Assembly: GCA_913057515.1 (NCBI GenBank)
Contig: CAJXOJ010000002.1
Location: 50,302-114,301, forward strand
Direction: 5' to 3'
DNA length: 64,000 bases
Source: an uncultured Cycloclasticus sp.
GTDB taxonomy: Bacteria; Pseudomonadota; Gammaproteobacteria; Methylococcales; Cycloclasticaceae
Shown here one piece after another: positions 27,395-36,166 of this stretch (positions within the stretch are counted from its first letter, which is position 1; every line of letters begins with the position of its first letter). A model generated the notes under the pieces. The model saw only the letters and a program-made list of their open reading frames with translations. It was not told the origin of the DNA and made no database searches. The translations under genes and the position numbers were made by a program.

Positions 27395-27498
27395 GATTAG
27401 TTTTTTTAATAAGCCCTTAAGTATTTATGCTTAGTAGGGGTGTCTACAAATCTATACATTAGCTGTGTGGTATTTGTTCAAGGGGTTTGTAAAAACCT

Positions 27499-27527
27499 TC
27501 TTAAGTTTATAAAGGGCACGCTATAAT
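27499..27527 (+). promoter_or_regulatory. Candidate sigma-70 promoter for the ABC exporter
   Basis: Perfect -10 box TATAAT at 27522-27527, but only a weak -35 (TCTTAA at 27499-27504, 17-nt spacing). Start of the ABC ATPase gene is 36 nt downstream. Confidence 0.35.
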
Positions 27528-27562
27528 GAGCAATTAAATAAACAATCATTATTTATACACTA

Positions 27563-28495
27563 ATGCATGCTGCTGCTTCGCAATCTGAAATTGTAAAATC
27601 AACCAAGCTATCTAAGCTATATGCCGGTAAAGCGGTTGTTAATAAGCTTGATCTGACGATAGATTCAGGCTGTTTTTGTGGGATTTTGGGGCCAAATGGC
27701 GCAGGTAAAACCACTACATTAAGGATGTTAGTAGGCCATTGCCCTATGGACTCGGGTGAGCTGTCTATTTTAGGTTTAGCCATGCCAGAAAACGCTTCGT
27801 TGGTCAGGGAATCTATAGGTGTGGTTCCTCAAATGGATAATTTAGACGCTGATTTTAGTGTTGAGGAAAACTTATATGTTTATGGGCGGTTTTTCGGTCT
27901 CAGTTCTGTTGTGTTAAAAGAACGGACAAAAGAGCTGCTTGAATTTGCCTCATTAGAAGAAAAGGCTAAATGTAAAATCTCCGAGTTATCAGGTGGGATG
28001 AGACGGCGTCTGACCTTGGCCAGAGCATTGATTAATAAACCTAAGTTGTTAATTTTGGATGAGCCGACTACTGGCTTAGACCCACAGGCACGTCAAGCGA
28101 TATGGCAAAAGTTACGTGAATTAAAAAAACAAGGCTTAACGCTCATTTTAACAACACATTATATGGAAGAGGCTGAACGTTTATGTGATCGGGTGATTGT
28201 CATGGATCAGGGTGAAATAATGGCTGATGCCGCGCCAAAGGAGCTCATTAAAGGTGAAATTGAATCACATGTTCTTGAGGTGCATGCCGCGTCAGAAGCG
28301 CTGCTTGAACAGCTGCGTTGCGATAGCTCCATTGCGCGTTTTGAAAAATCAGGTGATATCTGCTTTTTTTATGGCGAAAAGTTAAATCATGCATTAGAGG
28401 TTTTAGAAGAAAGTTCGCATGATGATTATTTGTTTCGACCTGCGAACTTGGAAGATGTGTTTATCAAATTAACAGGGCGGGATCTTCGTGAGTAA
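27563..28495 (+). CDS. NodI-like ABC transporter ATP-binding protein
   Basis: 310 residues. Walker A GPNGAGKTT (~44-52), signature LSGGMRRR (~141-148), Walker B L-L-I-L-D-E-P (~161-167) and the H-loop T-T-H-Y-M-E-E-A-E-R-L-C. Sequence flavour is that of the NodI/DrrA group of ABC-2 exporters, which pair with NodJ-like permeases. Coupled to the permease gene by an 8-nt overlap. Substrate cannot be deduced; nodulation is not implied, since NodIJ-like pairs are common in free-living proteobacteria. Confidence 0.9.
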   Translation: MHAAASQSEIVKSTKLSKLYAGKAVVNKLDLTIDSGCFCGILGPNGAGKTTTLRMLVGHCPMDSGELSILGLAMPENASLVRESIGVVPQMDNLDADFSVEENLYVYGRFFGLSSVVLKERTKELLEFASLEEKAKCKISELSGGMRRRLTLARALINKPKLLILDEPTTGLDPQARQAIWQKLRELKKQGLTLILTTHYMEEAERLCDRVIVMDQGEIMADAAPKELIKGEIESHVLEVHAASEALLEQLRCDSSIARFEKSGDICFFYGEKLNHALEVLEESSHDDYLFRPANLEDVFIKLTGRDLRE

Positions 28496-29270
28496 GTTAG
28501 CGAGAGTGTGGCTTTTTTTAGCAAGAAGTCAGTCAATTTGGTCGAGACATATTCGAGTTTGGAGTAAGTTAGCTGGGCCATCTTTAATGGGTAATTTTGG
28601 CGAACCGGTGCTTTATTTATTGGTATTAGGCTATGGGCTAGGTCAGTTTGTCGGTGAAGTTGAAGGTTTAACCTACATGGCTTTTTTAGCATCTGGGGTG
28701 GCTTGTACAAGCGCGGTTAATGCCGCTAGCTTTGAAGGCATGTATTCTGCTTATACAAGAATGGAAGTTCAGCAAACATGGTTGGGTATGTTAGCCACAC
28801 CTATTAATGTTGGAGAAGTTGTTTTTGGAGAAATACTTTGGGCAGCAACTAAAAGTTTGATTAGCGTCAGTGCTATCTTAATCGTCTCGATGGTATTGGG
28901 TTTGATTGCAGACGGCTGGGCCCTATTTATTTTGCCGGTCGCTTTTCTCACGGGATTGTGTTTCGCATCCTTAGCATTAGTGGTGACCTCTAGCGCTAAA
29001 AGCTATGACTTTTTTCTTTATTACAGCACCTTGTTTATTACACCGATGGTGTTATTGAGTGGCGTCTTTTTTCCTATTGATACATTACCAAATGCGGTTC
29101 AATGGTTAAGTAAAGTGTTACCCCTATATCACGCGATTTCTTTAGTACGCCCGTTAATGACGGGCGGTGAGCTTACATCGGTGTTTTTGCATTTGTTTGT
29201 ATTAGCGACCTTTGGTTCAGCTGCTGCAACACTCGCTACTTACAGGATCAAGAAAAGACTCATCAGATAA
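28488..29270 (+). CDS. NodJ-like ABC-2 type permease
   Basis: 260 residues, six predicted transmembrane helices, ABC-2 family. The G-V-F-F-P-I-D-T-L-P segment and P-L-Y-H-A-I-S-L-V-R-P (~210-220) are diagnostic of the NodJ/DrrB group. Starts with GTG at 28488 inside the end of the ATPase gene, indicating coupled synthesis of the two halves of one exporter. Likely inner-membrane export of a lipid-like or polysaccharide-related compound. Confidence 0.9.
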   Translation: MSKLARVWLFLARSQSIWSRHIRVWSKLAGPSLMGNFGEPVLYLLVLGYGLGQFVGEVEGLTYMAFLASGVACTSAVNAASFEGMYSAYTRMEVQQTWLGMLATPINVGEVVFGEILWAATKSLISVSAILIVSMVLGLIADGWALFILPVAFLTGLCFASLALVVTSSAKSYDFFLYYSTLFITPMVLLSGVFFPIDTLPNAVQWLSKVLPLYHAISLVRPLMTGGELTSVFLHLFVLATFGSAAATLATYRIKKRLIR

Positions 29271-29313
29271 GTTATTTTGTTGAAAAAAAAGGACTAGAGG
29301 AGCGACTGTAGAT

Positions 29314-30333
29314 TTATTCAGAGATAATGACTTTGTTCCGTCCACTTTCTTTTGCTTTATAGAGTGCCTCATCAGCACGTTCAATAAATGAATCGACGCT
29401 ATCATCAGGTTTAAGGATTGCGATGCCTGCAGAAAGGGTCACTTTGCCAATGGTCTCTCTGCTATCTTTACGTTGCAGCTTGCTATTGCACATAGCAACG
29501 CGAGTTTTTTCTGTTAGCAGTTTGGCGTCGTTAATTGGTACGCCTGTTAAAATAACAGCGAACTCTTCTCCGCCGTATCTAGCAATATGATGATCGGGCC
29601 CAATGATTTGGTTTAATAACGCAGAAACATAACGTATAACTCTGTCGCCCACTAGGTGTCCAAAATTATCATTAATACGTTTAAAATGGTCAATATCTAA
29701 TATGATTAATGTCGTGTTGGGGTCTTTTTGAGTGTACACAATATCATCGATTCTTTTGTCAAAAGCACCTCTGTTTTTAAGCCCAGTTAAAGAGTCTTTT
29801 TCTGCACTAGCTTTAACCTCTTCCAATTCTGCTTTAATCTGAATGATTTCAGAGTTTGTTTCTTCTATACGAGCCTGAGTGGCTTGGTTTTCTTTGAGTA
29901 TATTTCGAGTGTCTTGCATTATTTGTTGTAAAACAAGTGCAGTTGTTTGCGGGTCATTAGCCGTCGATAAAGTTTCAGCGTGTTTGCTGATGGTGTTATC
30001 AAATTCTCCTGCCGTATTGTTAATCTGCAGCACTTCTTCAGAGGCATCTGAGATGACCTTTTCTATAGAGTGATGTATTTTTTCTTGCTGGGCTATTGCT
30101 GCACCACCATTAACAAACTTCTCATACAGTTCAAGCATGATTAAAACCGTGAAAGGTTTTTTCTCGCTGATGAAGCTATCGATAATATCATTGAGTGCTT
30201 GTGAGCAGCCCGAGAGGTAGCAATAGAAAATAGAGTAGTTTATTGGAGTAGGGGCTAATTTGTTCTGAGACAGCATTGGAATGACCTGTCTTAAGTATTC
30301 GGCGGCTTGTTTTGTTTCGTCTTGTTGTAGCAT
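29314..30333 (-). CDS. Diguanylate cyclase (GGDEF) without I-site
   Basis: 339 residues. GGDEF domain at ~178-335 with active GGEEF at 254-258 and upstream D-I-D-H-F-K-R-I-N-D (~213-222). The inhibitory RxxD site five residues before the motif reads GPDH (245-248), so product inhibition at that site should be lost. The N-terminal ~170 residues are helical with a coiled coil (~150-178), lack membrane helices and resemble the cytoplasmic sensory part of other marine GGDEF proteins. Makes cyclic di-GMP, a logical partner for motility and PilZ functions. No operon partner. Confidence 0.92.
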   Translation of the reverse strand: MLQQDETKQAAEYLRQVIPMLSQNKLAPTPINYSIFYCYLSGCSQALNDIIDSFISEKKPFTVLIMLELYEKFVNGGAAIAQQEKIHHSIEKVISDASEEVLQINNTAGEFDNTISKHAETLSTANDPQTTALVLQQIMQDTRNILKENQATQARIEETNSEIIQIKAELEEVKASAEKDSLTGLKNRGAFDKRIDDIVYTQKDPNTTLIILDIDHFKRINDNFGHLVGDRVIRYVSALLNQIIGPDHHIARYGGEEFAVILTGVPINDAKLLTEKTRVAMCNSKLQRKDSRETIGKVTLSAGIAILKPDDSVDSFIERADEALYKAKESGRNKVIISE

Positions 30334-30443
30334 GGTGATCCTTAAACCTTGTAATAGCTTGATGTAAGCAATGATAGTACAAAATTTTAAAATAACTGCA
30401 AAAATGCTATTTTTAGGAGTTACAGGCTTATCTAAACCTTAGT

Positions 30444-30458
30444 CACCTACTCTAGGTG
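30444..30458. repeat. Short palindrome between divergent genes
   Basis: CACCTA-CTC-TAGGTG, perfect 6-bp arms with 3-nt centre, in the 187-nt space between the diguanylate cyclase and the lytic transglycosylase. Could be an operator. Only the symmetry is observed. Confidence 0.3.
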
Positions 30459-30529
30459 TTTATTCTGAGTAAGTTTGCTGTTGAGTTGTGTTATAAAGAA
30501 AGGGTGTTTGTAATTATTTTTTGCTATTG

Positions 30530-31135
30530 ATGTTTATGGGTTTTATTCGCTTCTTTTCTTTGCTCTTAGTATGGTTGATAACAGCACCTAATGCTACAGC
30601 TGACTTGTATAAGAAAGTAGATGAAAAGGGTCGTGTTTTTTTTACCGATACGCCAGAAGGTGATGGTTTTCGCCTTATTATGCGCACGCCAAAAAAAGGG
30701 ACGATTGAATATAAAAATTTTCAACAAAACCGTCGTCAGTTAACCCCCTTAATTCGCCAACAAGCAAGACAATTTAAAGTTGATCCATCACTTGTAATGG
30801 CGGTGATACATGCTGAGTCAGCTTATGATAAGAACGCTATTTCTAGAGCGGGAGCGGTGGGCTTGATGCAGTTGATGCCCGCAACAGCTAAGCGGTTTGG
30901 TGTTAGTAACCGTAATGATGCGGCGCAAAATATCCAAGGAGGTGTGCGTTACCTTAGGTATTTGCTAGAGTTATTTGATTTTAATATAAGACTTACTTTG
31001 GCTGCTTACAATGCGGGTGAGTCAGCTGTTAAAAAATATGAGAATAAAATTCCCCCGTATAAAGAAACCCAGCATTATGTTAAAAAAGTATTGGTCTATT
31101 ACCAAAATTACTTAAGTGGGAAAAGAGACTTTTAA
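30530..31135 (+). CDS. Lytic murein transglycosylase, SLT family with DUF4124
   Basis: About 201 residues from ATG 30530 (the frame opens at a TTG, 30521, and another ATG is at 30536; no ribosome-binding site settles it). Hydrophobic signal peptide, then a DUF4124-like stretch (L-Y-K-K-V-D-E-K-G-R-V-F-F-T-D-T-P), then the SLT domain from ~80: catalytic glutamate in I-H-A-E-S-A-Y-D, and G-A-V-G-L-M-Q-L-M-P-A-T-A, A-A-Y-N-A-G-E. Cleaves glycan strands with 1,6-anhydro product in the periplasm. Related to the MltC/Slt group rather than MltG, which is separate at 39.6 kb. Confidence 0.93.
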   Translation: MFMGFIRFFSLLLVWLITAPNATADLYKKVDEKGRVFFTDTPEGDGFRLIMRTPKKGTIEYKNFQQNRRQLTPLIRQQARQFKVDPSLVMAVIHAESAYDKNAISRAGAVGLMQLMPATAKRFGVSNRNDAAQNIQGGVRYLRYLLELFDFNIRLTLAAYNAGESAVKKYENKIPPYKETQHYVKKVLVYYQNYLSGKRDF

Positions 31136-31162
31136 CTAAGAAAACTATTAAGGATAGTATAG

Positions 31163-31546
31163 ATGCGTTTATTGCATACGATGTTGCGTGTTGGCGATTT
31201 GGAACGGTCCCTTCAGTTTTATACTGAGGTACTTGGAATGAAGCTATTAAGACGTAAGGAATTCAAAGAAGGGCGATTTACGCTTGCGTTTGTTGGTTTT
31301 GAGCCAGAAAGTAACGGCTCAGTTATTGAATTGACGCATAATTGGGATATTGCTGAATATGAGCACGGGAATGCATTTGGTCATATTGCTATACAAGTTG
31401 ACGATGTGTATAAGGCTTGTGAATTGATTCGCCAAAAGGGCGGTGAAATCACGCGTGAAGCAGGGCCGATGCAAGGCACAAATAGTATTTTAGCATTTGT
31501 TAAAGACCCCGATGGTTATCCAATAGAACTGTTAGCTGGGCGTTAA
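31163..31546 (+). CDS. gloA: Glyoxalase I (lactoylglutathione lyase)
   Basis: 127 residues. All four metal ligands of E. coli-type nickel glyoxalase I fall at the same positions: H5, E56, H74 and E122. Converts the methylglyoxal-glutathione hemithioacetal to S-lactoylglutathione, using glutathione kept reduced by the Gor enzyme. The TAA (31544-31546) and the TAA of the convergent maf gene share the bases TTAA, so the two stops overlap. Confidence 0.97.
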   Translation: MRLLHTMLRVGDLERSLQFYTEVLGMKLLRRKEFKEGRFTLAFVGFEPESNGSVIELTHNWDIAEYEHGNAFGHIAIQVDDVYKACELIRQKGGEITREAGPMQGTNSILAFVKDPDGYPIELLAGR

Positions 31547-32130
31547 AGTATTTGGACTCCCATTTGGGTTAGTTGATGGATGAGTTTGATTAAAGGGAGC
31601 CCGACGAGAGCGTTAGGGTCGTCGCCTTCAATCTTCTCAAATAAAGCAATTCCTAGCCCTTCTGATTTAAATGCCGCGGCACAGCCATATGGCTTGTCTC
31701 TTTCGACGTAATGTTGAATTTGCTGAAGTGACAGCGTTTTCATGTGTACTTTACAAATATCTGTGTCGCTGATTATTTCATGGGTGTTGGAGTTGAGAAC
31801 GCAAACACTGGTATAGAAGTGGATGACTTTGCCGGATGAACGCGAGAGTTGTTGAACAGAGTTTTCGAAGGTTTTAGGTTTTGTTAGTTGTCGGTCACCT
31901 AACATAGCGACTTGATCAGACCCAATAATGAGGTGGTTAGGAAAGTTCGAGCATAATGCCTGCGCTTTTTCGATAGCGAGTCGTTTTGATAATTCACGAG
32001 GTGTTTCATCAGTATGGCTCGTTTCATCAATGTCGGGTGATGCAGTTTCAAAAAAGGGGTAGATCTTTTTTAATAGTTCTTTACGAAAAGGGGAGCTAGA
32101 AGCTAATACTAATTTCGGTTGATCTTTCAT
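31543..32130 (-). CDS. Maf-like nucleotide pyrophosphatase (YceF type)
   Basis: 195 residues. Maf hallmark near the start ([14 protein letters not shown], 7-20), D-I-D-E-T (~34-38), and I-I-G-S-D-Q-V (~68-74). The YceF subgroup removes pyrophosphate from m7GTP-like modified nucleotides as a house-cleaning activity. The yceF gene regularly lies divergent from yceD, as it does here, which favours YceF over YhdE. Confidence 0.92.
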   Translation of the reverse strand: MKDQPKLVLASSSPFRKELLKKIYPFFETASPDIDETSHTDETPRELSKRLAIEKAQALCSNFPNHLIIGSDQVAMLGDRQLTKPKTFENSVQQLSRSSGKVIHFYTSVCVLNSNTHEIISDTDICKVHMKTLSLQQIQHYVERDKPYGCAAAFKSEGLGIALFEKIEGDDPNALVGLPLIKLIHQLTQMGVQIL

Positions 32131-32169
32131 ATAATGCTCTAATTAAAATTAAACGCTATTTTACCTAAT

Positions 32170-32682
32170 ATGACTAAGACATTACATATAGAAGTGGACC
32201 CAAGCTTGTGTGCAAGCCAGGAAAGAATAATAAGTGGTGAATTGGTTTATGAGGAACTTCAGCAAATTCAAGCAGATATAGACCCGTCCAGTTCACCAAT
32301 AAGGGCAGAGTTGACATTTGGCAAAGCGGGTAAATTTGTTGTTTTAACGGGTCGGATTTCTGCTAATCTCGTGTTACAATGCGCCGCTTGTTTGGAGTTG
32401 GTTGATTTTCCCATTGATATAAACGTAAAGCTTGCGATTATTAATGATGAAGCAAAGATAGGTTTAATAATGGATGATTATGAGCCTTACCTATATGAGG
32501 GTGAGCGTTTATTGATCAGTGATGTGGTTGAGGCAGAAGTTGTTTTAGTCATGCCTAGTATCGCAAGACACGATGTTTGTCCAATAGAATTACCAAAAAC
32601 CAGTACTAGCAAAGATTTTACGCTTGAAATGGAAGAAAAGAAAAACCCGTTTGAGGTGCTAGAAAAATTAAAGTTGAATTAA
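32170..32682 (+). CDS. yceD: YceD family protein (DUF177, 23S rRNA accumulation)
   Basis: 170 residues. DUF177 with C-A-A-C-L-E-L (~73-79, corresponding to the C-X2-C of the family) and the E-x-L-L-I-S-D-V-V-E-A-E-V-V-L motif. Needed for normal 23S rRNA levels in E. coli and located before rpmF in most bacteria. Starts the plus-strand run through rpmF and the fab genes. Confidence 0.92.
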   Translation: MTKTLHIEVDPSLCASQERIISGELVYEELQQIQADIDPSSSPIRAELTFGKAGKFVVLTGRISANLVLQCAACLELVDFPIDINVKLAIINDEAKIGLIMDDYEPYLYEGERLLISDVVEAEVVLVMPSIARHDVCPIELPKTSTSKDFTLEMEEKKNPFEVLEKLKLN

Positions 32683-32711
32683 GAAGGCGTCACTTTTTAT
32701 TTCGCTAAGGT

Positions 32712-32727
32712 CCTATCTAAAGATAGG
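32712..32727 (+). promoter_or_regulatory. Hairpin in the yceD-rpmF leader
   Basis: CCTATCT-AA-AGATAGG, a perfect 7-bp stem about 95 nt before rpmF. No T-run follows, so it is likely a processing or stability element if functional. Confidence 0.3.
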
Positions 32728-32821
32728 GTGTTGAATTTTAAGCAGAGCGCGATGCGTTCAGCTTTAGTAACATTTATGGCAGTTATGTCATGAAAATTAT
32801 TAATTCTCTGGAGAATTTGAG

Positions 32822-32998
32822 ATGGCAGTACAAAAAAGTAAAAAATCACGTTCAAGACGAGGCATGCGTCGCTCGCACGACGGGTTGACAGCTAAAACGT
32901 TATCAACTGAGCCAACAACGGGTGAAGTTCATTTGCGGCACCATGTTAGCGCTGACGGTTTTTACCGTGGCGAACAAGTTGTTGCTGATAAAGACTAA
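32822..32998 (+). CDS. rpmF: 50S ribosomal protein L32
   Basis: 58 residues, short enough to be missed by long-ORF searches. Begins [20 protein letters not shown], the universal L32 start, and continues with [10 protein letters not shown] and G-F-Y-R-G. It lacks zinc-ribbon cysteines (C-minus type, as in enterics). Ribosome-binding site TCTGGAGAA shortly before the ATG. Next gene is fabH; the usual plsX is absent between them. Confidence 0.98.
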   Translation: MAVQKSKKSRSRRGMRRSHDGLTAKTLSTEPTTGEVHLRHHVSADGFYRGEQVVADKD

Positions 32999-33008
32999 CA
33001 TTAGTGTG

Positions 33009-33029
33009 GGTCTTAAATTTTTTAAGACC
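33009..33029. promoter_or_regulatory. Strong hairpin between rpmF and fabH
   Basis: GGTCTTAAA-TTT-TTTAAGACC, a perfect 9-bp stem, 11 nt after the rpmF stop, followed by seven A on the plus strand. Without a following T-run in either direction it is not a normal terminator. It occupies the point where plsX normally lies. Confidence 0.4.
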
Positions 33030-33061
33030 AAAAAAACAATGTATAGGCAAGGCGTTATTTG

Positions 33062-34024
33062 ATGTTTAATGCAAAAATAACGGGCACAGGTAGTTATTTA
33101 CCTGAAAAAATTGTTACTAACAAGTACTTTGAATCCATTCTAGATACTTCAGATGAGTGGATTTATGCTCGCACCGGAATAAAGCAAAGGCACGTTATTG
33201 CCGAGCATGAGTCGACGTCAAGTATGGCGGAGATTGCAGCAAATAATGCGCTTCAAGCTGCTGGCGTTGATGCGTCTGAAATTGACCTCATTATTGTTGG
33301 TACAAGTTCCCCTGATAGAGTGTTTCCTAGTACAGCTTGCATTTTACAGAACAAGTTAGGAACAAAAGGGGGGGCTGCCTTTGATGTTCAAGCAGCTTGC
33401 TCAGGGTTTGTTTACGCTCTTGGGATTGCGAACCAATTTATTAAAGCGGGTGGCGCTAAAAAAGCCCTTGTTATCGGAGCGGAAGCAAATTCGAGAATTC
33501 TGGATTATTCAGATCGAAATACCTGTGTTATTTTCGGAGATGGTGCAGGTGCTGTGGTGCTTGAAGCGTCTGAAGAGCCAGGGATTTTATCAACGCATAT
33601 GCACTCAGATGGTCAATACCAAGACCTGCTTTATGTTAATAACCCAATTAAAGATCAGAAGCATGATGGCGATCAAGCCTTTATGACAATGCAGGGAAAT
33701 GATGTATATAAAGTGGCGGTTAAAACCTTAAGTCGAATTGTTGATGAAACACTTGAGGCGAATAAACTCCTTAAGTCAGATGTTGACTGGTTGATACCTC
33801 ATCAAGCTAATATAAGAATTATTTCATCCGTGGCAAAAAAATTGAATATGCCGATGGAAAGGGTAGTTCTAACGATCGAGAACCAAGGTAATACTTCGGC
33901 AGCTTCAGTGCCTTTAGCATTAGATCAAGCGGTTAGAGATGGCCGTGTTAAAAAAGGCGAAATAGTACTGATGGAAGCCTTTGGTGGTGGCTTTGTTTGG
34001 GGTTCAGCTTTAGTAAAAATGTAA
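33062..34024 (+). CDS. fabH: Beta-ketoacyl-ACP synthase III
   Basis: 320 residues from the ATG at 33062 (a TTG codon lies just upstream). Begins [15 protein letters not shown] as usual; catalytic triad visible as Cys in Q-A-A-C-S-G-F, His in I-P-H-Q-A-N and Asn in E-N-Q-G-N-T-S. Condenses acetyl-CoA with malonyl-ACP to start fatty-acid chains. First of fabH-fabD-fabG-acpP-fabF. Confidence 0.97.
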   Translation: MFNAKITGTGSYLPEKIVTNKYFESILDTSDEWIYARTGIKQRHVIAEHESTSSMAEIAANNALQAAGVDASEIDLIIVGTSSPDRVFPSTACILQNKLGTKGGAAFDVQAACSGFVYALGIANQFIKAGGAKKALVIGAEANSRILDYSDRNTCVIFGDGAGAVVLEASEEPGILSTHMHSDGQYQDLLYVNNPIKDQKHDGDQAFMTMQGNDVYKVAVKTLSRIVDETLEANKLLKSDVDWLIPHQANIRIISSVAKKLNMPMERVVLTIENQGNTSAASVPLALDQAVRDGRVKKGEIVLMEAFGGGFVWGSALVKM

Positions 34025-34058
34025 TCCTTTTTGTATTAACTAATAATAAATTTTAAAG

Positions 34059-35000
34059 ATGACAGCAAATAAAATAGCCATCGTATTTCCCGGTCAGGGC
34101 TCACAATCTGTCGGCATGTTGGGCGACCTTTCTTCTAGTTACCCTCAAATTCAACAAACGTTTGATGAAGCATCACAGGCCTTAGGGCGTGATTTATGGG
34201 CGCTGGCACAAAATGGTCCCGCAGAAGACATTAATCAAACGCAAAACACACAGCCTTTAATATTAACCGCTAGTGTGGCAATGTGGCGTGTTTTACAGTC
34301 TGAATTGATTACCCAACCGGTAATGATGGCTGGTCATAGTCTAGGCGAATACAGTGCCTTGGTTTGTGCGGGTAGCGTTGATTTTGTAGATGCAGTTAAG
34401 TTGGTCGAACAACGGGCTATGTTTATGCAAGAAGCGGTACCTGAAGGTGAAGGTGCAATGGCGGCTATACTAGGGCTTGAGGTTGAAAATTTAATTGAGA
34501 TCTGTGAGCAAGCAGCTGAAGGCGAGGTGGTGTCTGCAGTTAACTATAATGCACCAGGGCAAGTGGTCATAGCAGGTCATACGGCGGCTGTTAATCGAGC
34601 GATAGATTTAGCAAAAGAGCAGGGTGCAAAGCGGGCATTACCCTTACCAGTTAGTGTGCCTTCTCATTGTTCATTGATGATGCCAGCAGCAGAAAAATTA
34701 TTGACTGTAATGTCAACGATTGAGTTCGCTTCACCTGCCATTCCTGTGTTACACAATACGGATGTTTCCCAATATAATGATGCAGTAGATATTAAACGTG
34801 CATTAGGCCAGCAATTACATACGCCTGTCCGATGGGTGGAAACAATCGAAGCCTTAGCTAATGCTGGTGTTGATACGGTGATTGAATGTGGCCCGGGTAA
34901 AGTGCTTAGTGGGCTTAATAAAAGAATAGATAAATCATTGAGGCTTCACTCTACGGGTGATGAAGCTTCTCTTAATAAAACCATAGGGGCGTTATCATGA
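34059..35000 (+). CDS. fabD: Malonyl-CoA:ACP transacylase
   Basis: 313 residues. F-P-G-Q-G-S-Q near residue 10, active serine in G-H-S-L-G-E-Y-S-A (~S92) and the catalytic histidine in P-S-H-C (~H203). Loads malonyl groups on AcpP. The fabG ATG overlaps its stop by 4 nt (ATGA). Confidence 0.97.
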   Translation: MTANKIAIVFPGQGSQSVGMLGDLSSSYPQIQQTFDEASQALGRDLWALAQNGPAEDINQTQNTQPLILTASVAMWRVLQSELITQPVMMAGHSLGEYSALVCAGSVDFVDAVKLVEQRAMFMQEAVPEGEGAMAAILGLEVENLIEICEQAAEGEVVSAVNYNAPGQVVIAGHTAAVNRAIDLAKEQGAKRALPLPVSVPSHCSLMMPAAEKLLTVMSTIEFASPAIPVLHNTDVSQYNDAVDIKRALGQQLHTPVRWVETIEALANAGVDTVIECGPGKVLSGLNKRIDKSLRLHSTGDEASLNKTIGALS

Positions 35001-35728
35001 ACGATAAAACCATTGCATTGGTAACAGGTGCTAGCCGTGGCATTGGTAAAGCCATTGCACGACAATTAGTGGCGGATGGTCTTTATGTTATTGGAACAGC
35101 AACTTCTGACACTGGTGCCGATGCTATATCAGACTATTTATCTGAGTCGGGTAAAGGCATGAAATTAAATGTCACCGATGCAGATTCTATACAGTCTGTC
35201 CTTAAAGAGATTACATCTAGCGTCGGTGCGCCCACCGTATTAGTTAATAATGCTGGGATTACCCGAGACAATCTCATGTTGAGAATGAAGGATGAAGAAT
35301 GGGATGATATTATCTCAACTAATTTAAGTTCAATATTTCGCGTAAGCAAAGGCTGTTTACGAGGCATGATGAAAAATAAAAAAGGGCGCATTGTTAGCAT
35401 CGCTTCGGTGGTAGGCGTTACCGGTAATGCTGGTCAAGCTAATTATGCAGCAGCTAAGGCTGGTATTATTGGGTTTAGTAAATCACTAGCTAAAGAAGTA
35501 GGGTCAAGAAATATCACTGTTAATGTTGTAGCGCCGGGTTTTATTGATACTGATATGACAAAAGCCTTAGCGGATGATCAAAAAGAAGCTTTACTAGACG
35601 GCGTGCCTCTTGGGCGCCTTGGTGATGCGGAAGAGATTGCCAATGCTGTATCTTTTCTATGTTCAGATAAGGCCGCATATATTACCGGGGAAACATTACA
35701 TGTTAATGGTGGCATGTATATGGGGTAG
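34997..35728 (+). CDS. fabG: 3-oxoacyl-ACP reductase
   Basis: 243 residues, short-chain dehydrogenase. T-G-A-S-R-G-I-G (~11-18) cofactor motif, N-N-A-G-I-T-R (~87), catalytic Y-x-x-x-K in Y-A-A-A-K-A-G (~150-156), and S-x-V-V-G-V-T-G. Reduces 3-oxoacyl-ACP with NADPH. Coupled to fabD; 131 nt precede acpP, which has its own promoter signals. Confidence 0.97.
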   Translation: MNDKTIALVTGASRGIGKAIARQLVADGLYVIGTATSDTGADAISDYLSESGKGMKLNVTDADSIQSVLKEITSSVGAPTVLVNNAGITRDNLMLRMKDEEWDDIISTNLSSIFRVSKGCLRGMMKNKKGRIVSIASVVGVTGNAGQANYAAAKAGIIGFSKSLAKEVGSRNITVNVVAPGFIDTDMTKALADDQKEALLDGVPLGRLGDAEEIANAVSFLCSDKAAYITGETLHVNGGMYMG

Positions 35729-35777
35729 TTATTAATAAAGCTTTAAGTGATCTAGAGCAGTTAGGTAAACAGAAATG

Positions 35778-35806
35778 TTTAAACTTTTTTAATTTAGCAA
35801 TATAAT
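35778..35806 (+). promoter_or_regulatory. Candidate acpP promoter
   Basis: TTTAAA (35778-35783), 17-nt spacer, TATAAT (35801-35806, perfect -10). About 54 nt before the acpP ATG. A separate promoter would explain the high level of carrier protein seen in bacteria. Confidence 0.45.
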
Positions 35807-35859
35807 GTGAAGATCACAAATTGAGTTTGTGTTTCAAAAAATAAAGAGGATATACAAAA

Positions 35860-36096
35860 ATGAGTAATATTGAAGAACGCGTCAAAAAAATCGTTGCAGA
35901 ACAGCTTGGTGTTAAAGAAGAAGAAGTAACCAACGAAGCTTCATTCATCGACGACTTAGGTGCAGATTCATTAGACACTGTTGAGTTAGTGATGGCTCTT
36001 GAAGAAGAGTTTGATTGTGAAATCCCTGATGAGCAGGCTGAAGGTATCACGACAGTTCAACAAGCAATTGACTACGTTAATAACAACGCAGAATAA
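35860..36096 (+). CDS. acpP: Acyl carrier protein
   Basis: 78 residues, strongly acidic. Phosphopantetheine attachment at S37 in G-A-D-S-L-D-T-V-E. Nearly identical in character to E. coli AcpP ([10 protein letters not shown] start). Central carrier of fatty-acid synthesis. Good AGAGGATA ribosome-binding region. Followed by a terminator-like hairpin before fabF. Confidence 0.98.
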   Translation: MSNIEERVKKIVAEQLGVKEEEVTNEASFIDDLGADSLDTVELVMALEEEFDCEIPDEQAEGITTVQQAIDYVNNNAE

Positions 36097-36113
36097 ATCA
36101 ATTTCTTTTTCAG

Positions 36114-36152
36114 GCACGGCTTACTTTTTGTAGGCCGTGCTTGTTTTATTTT
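36114..36152 (+). terminator. Terminator or attenuator after acpP
   Basis: GCACGGC (36114-36120) pairs with GCCGTGC (36134-36140), extended by TTA/TAG pairs, followed by TTGTTTTATTTT. Located between acpP and fabF; probably lets only part of transcription through to fabF. Confidence 0.72.
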
Positions 36153-36166
36153 AGAGAGTTCATATT

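Noticed and set aside
28488..29270. Nodulation function of the NodIJ-like genes
   Set aside because: No nod genes; NodIJ-type exporters are frequent in free-living proteobacteria.
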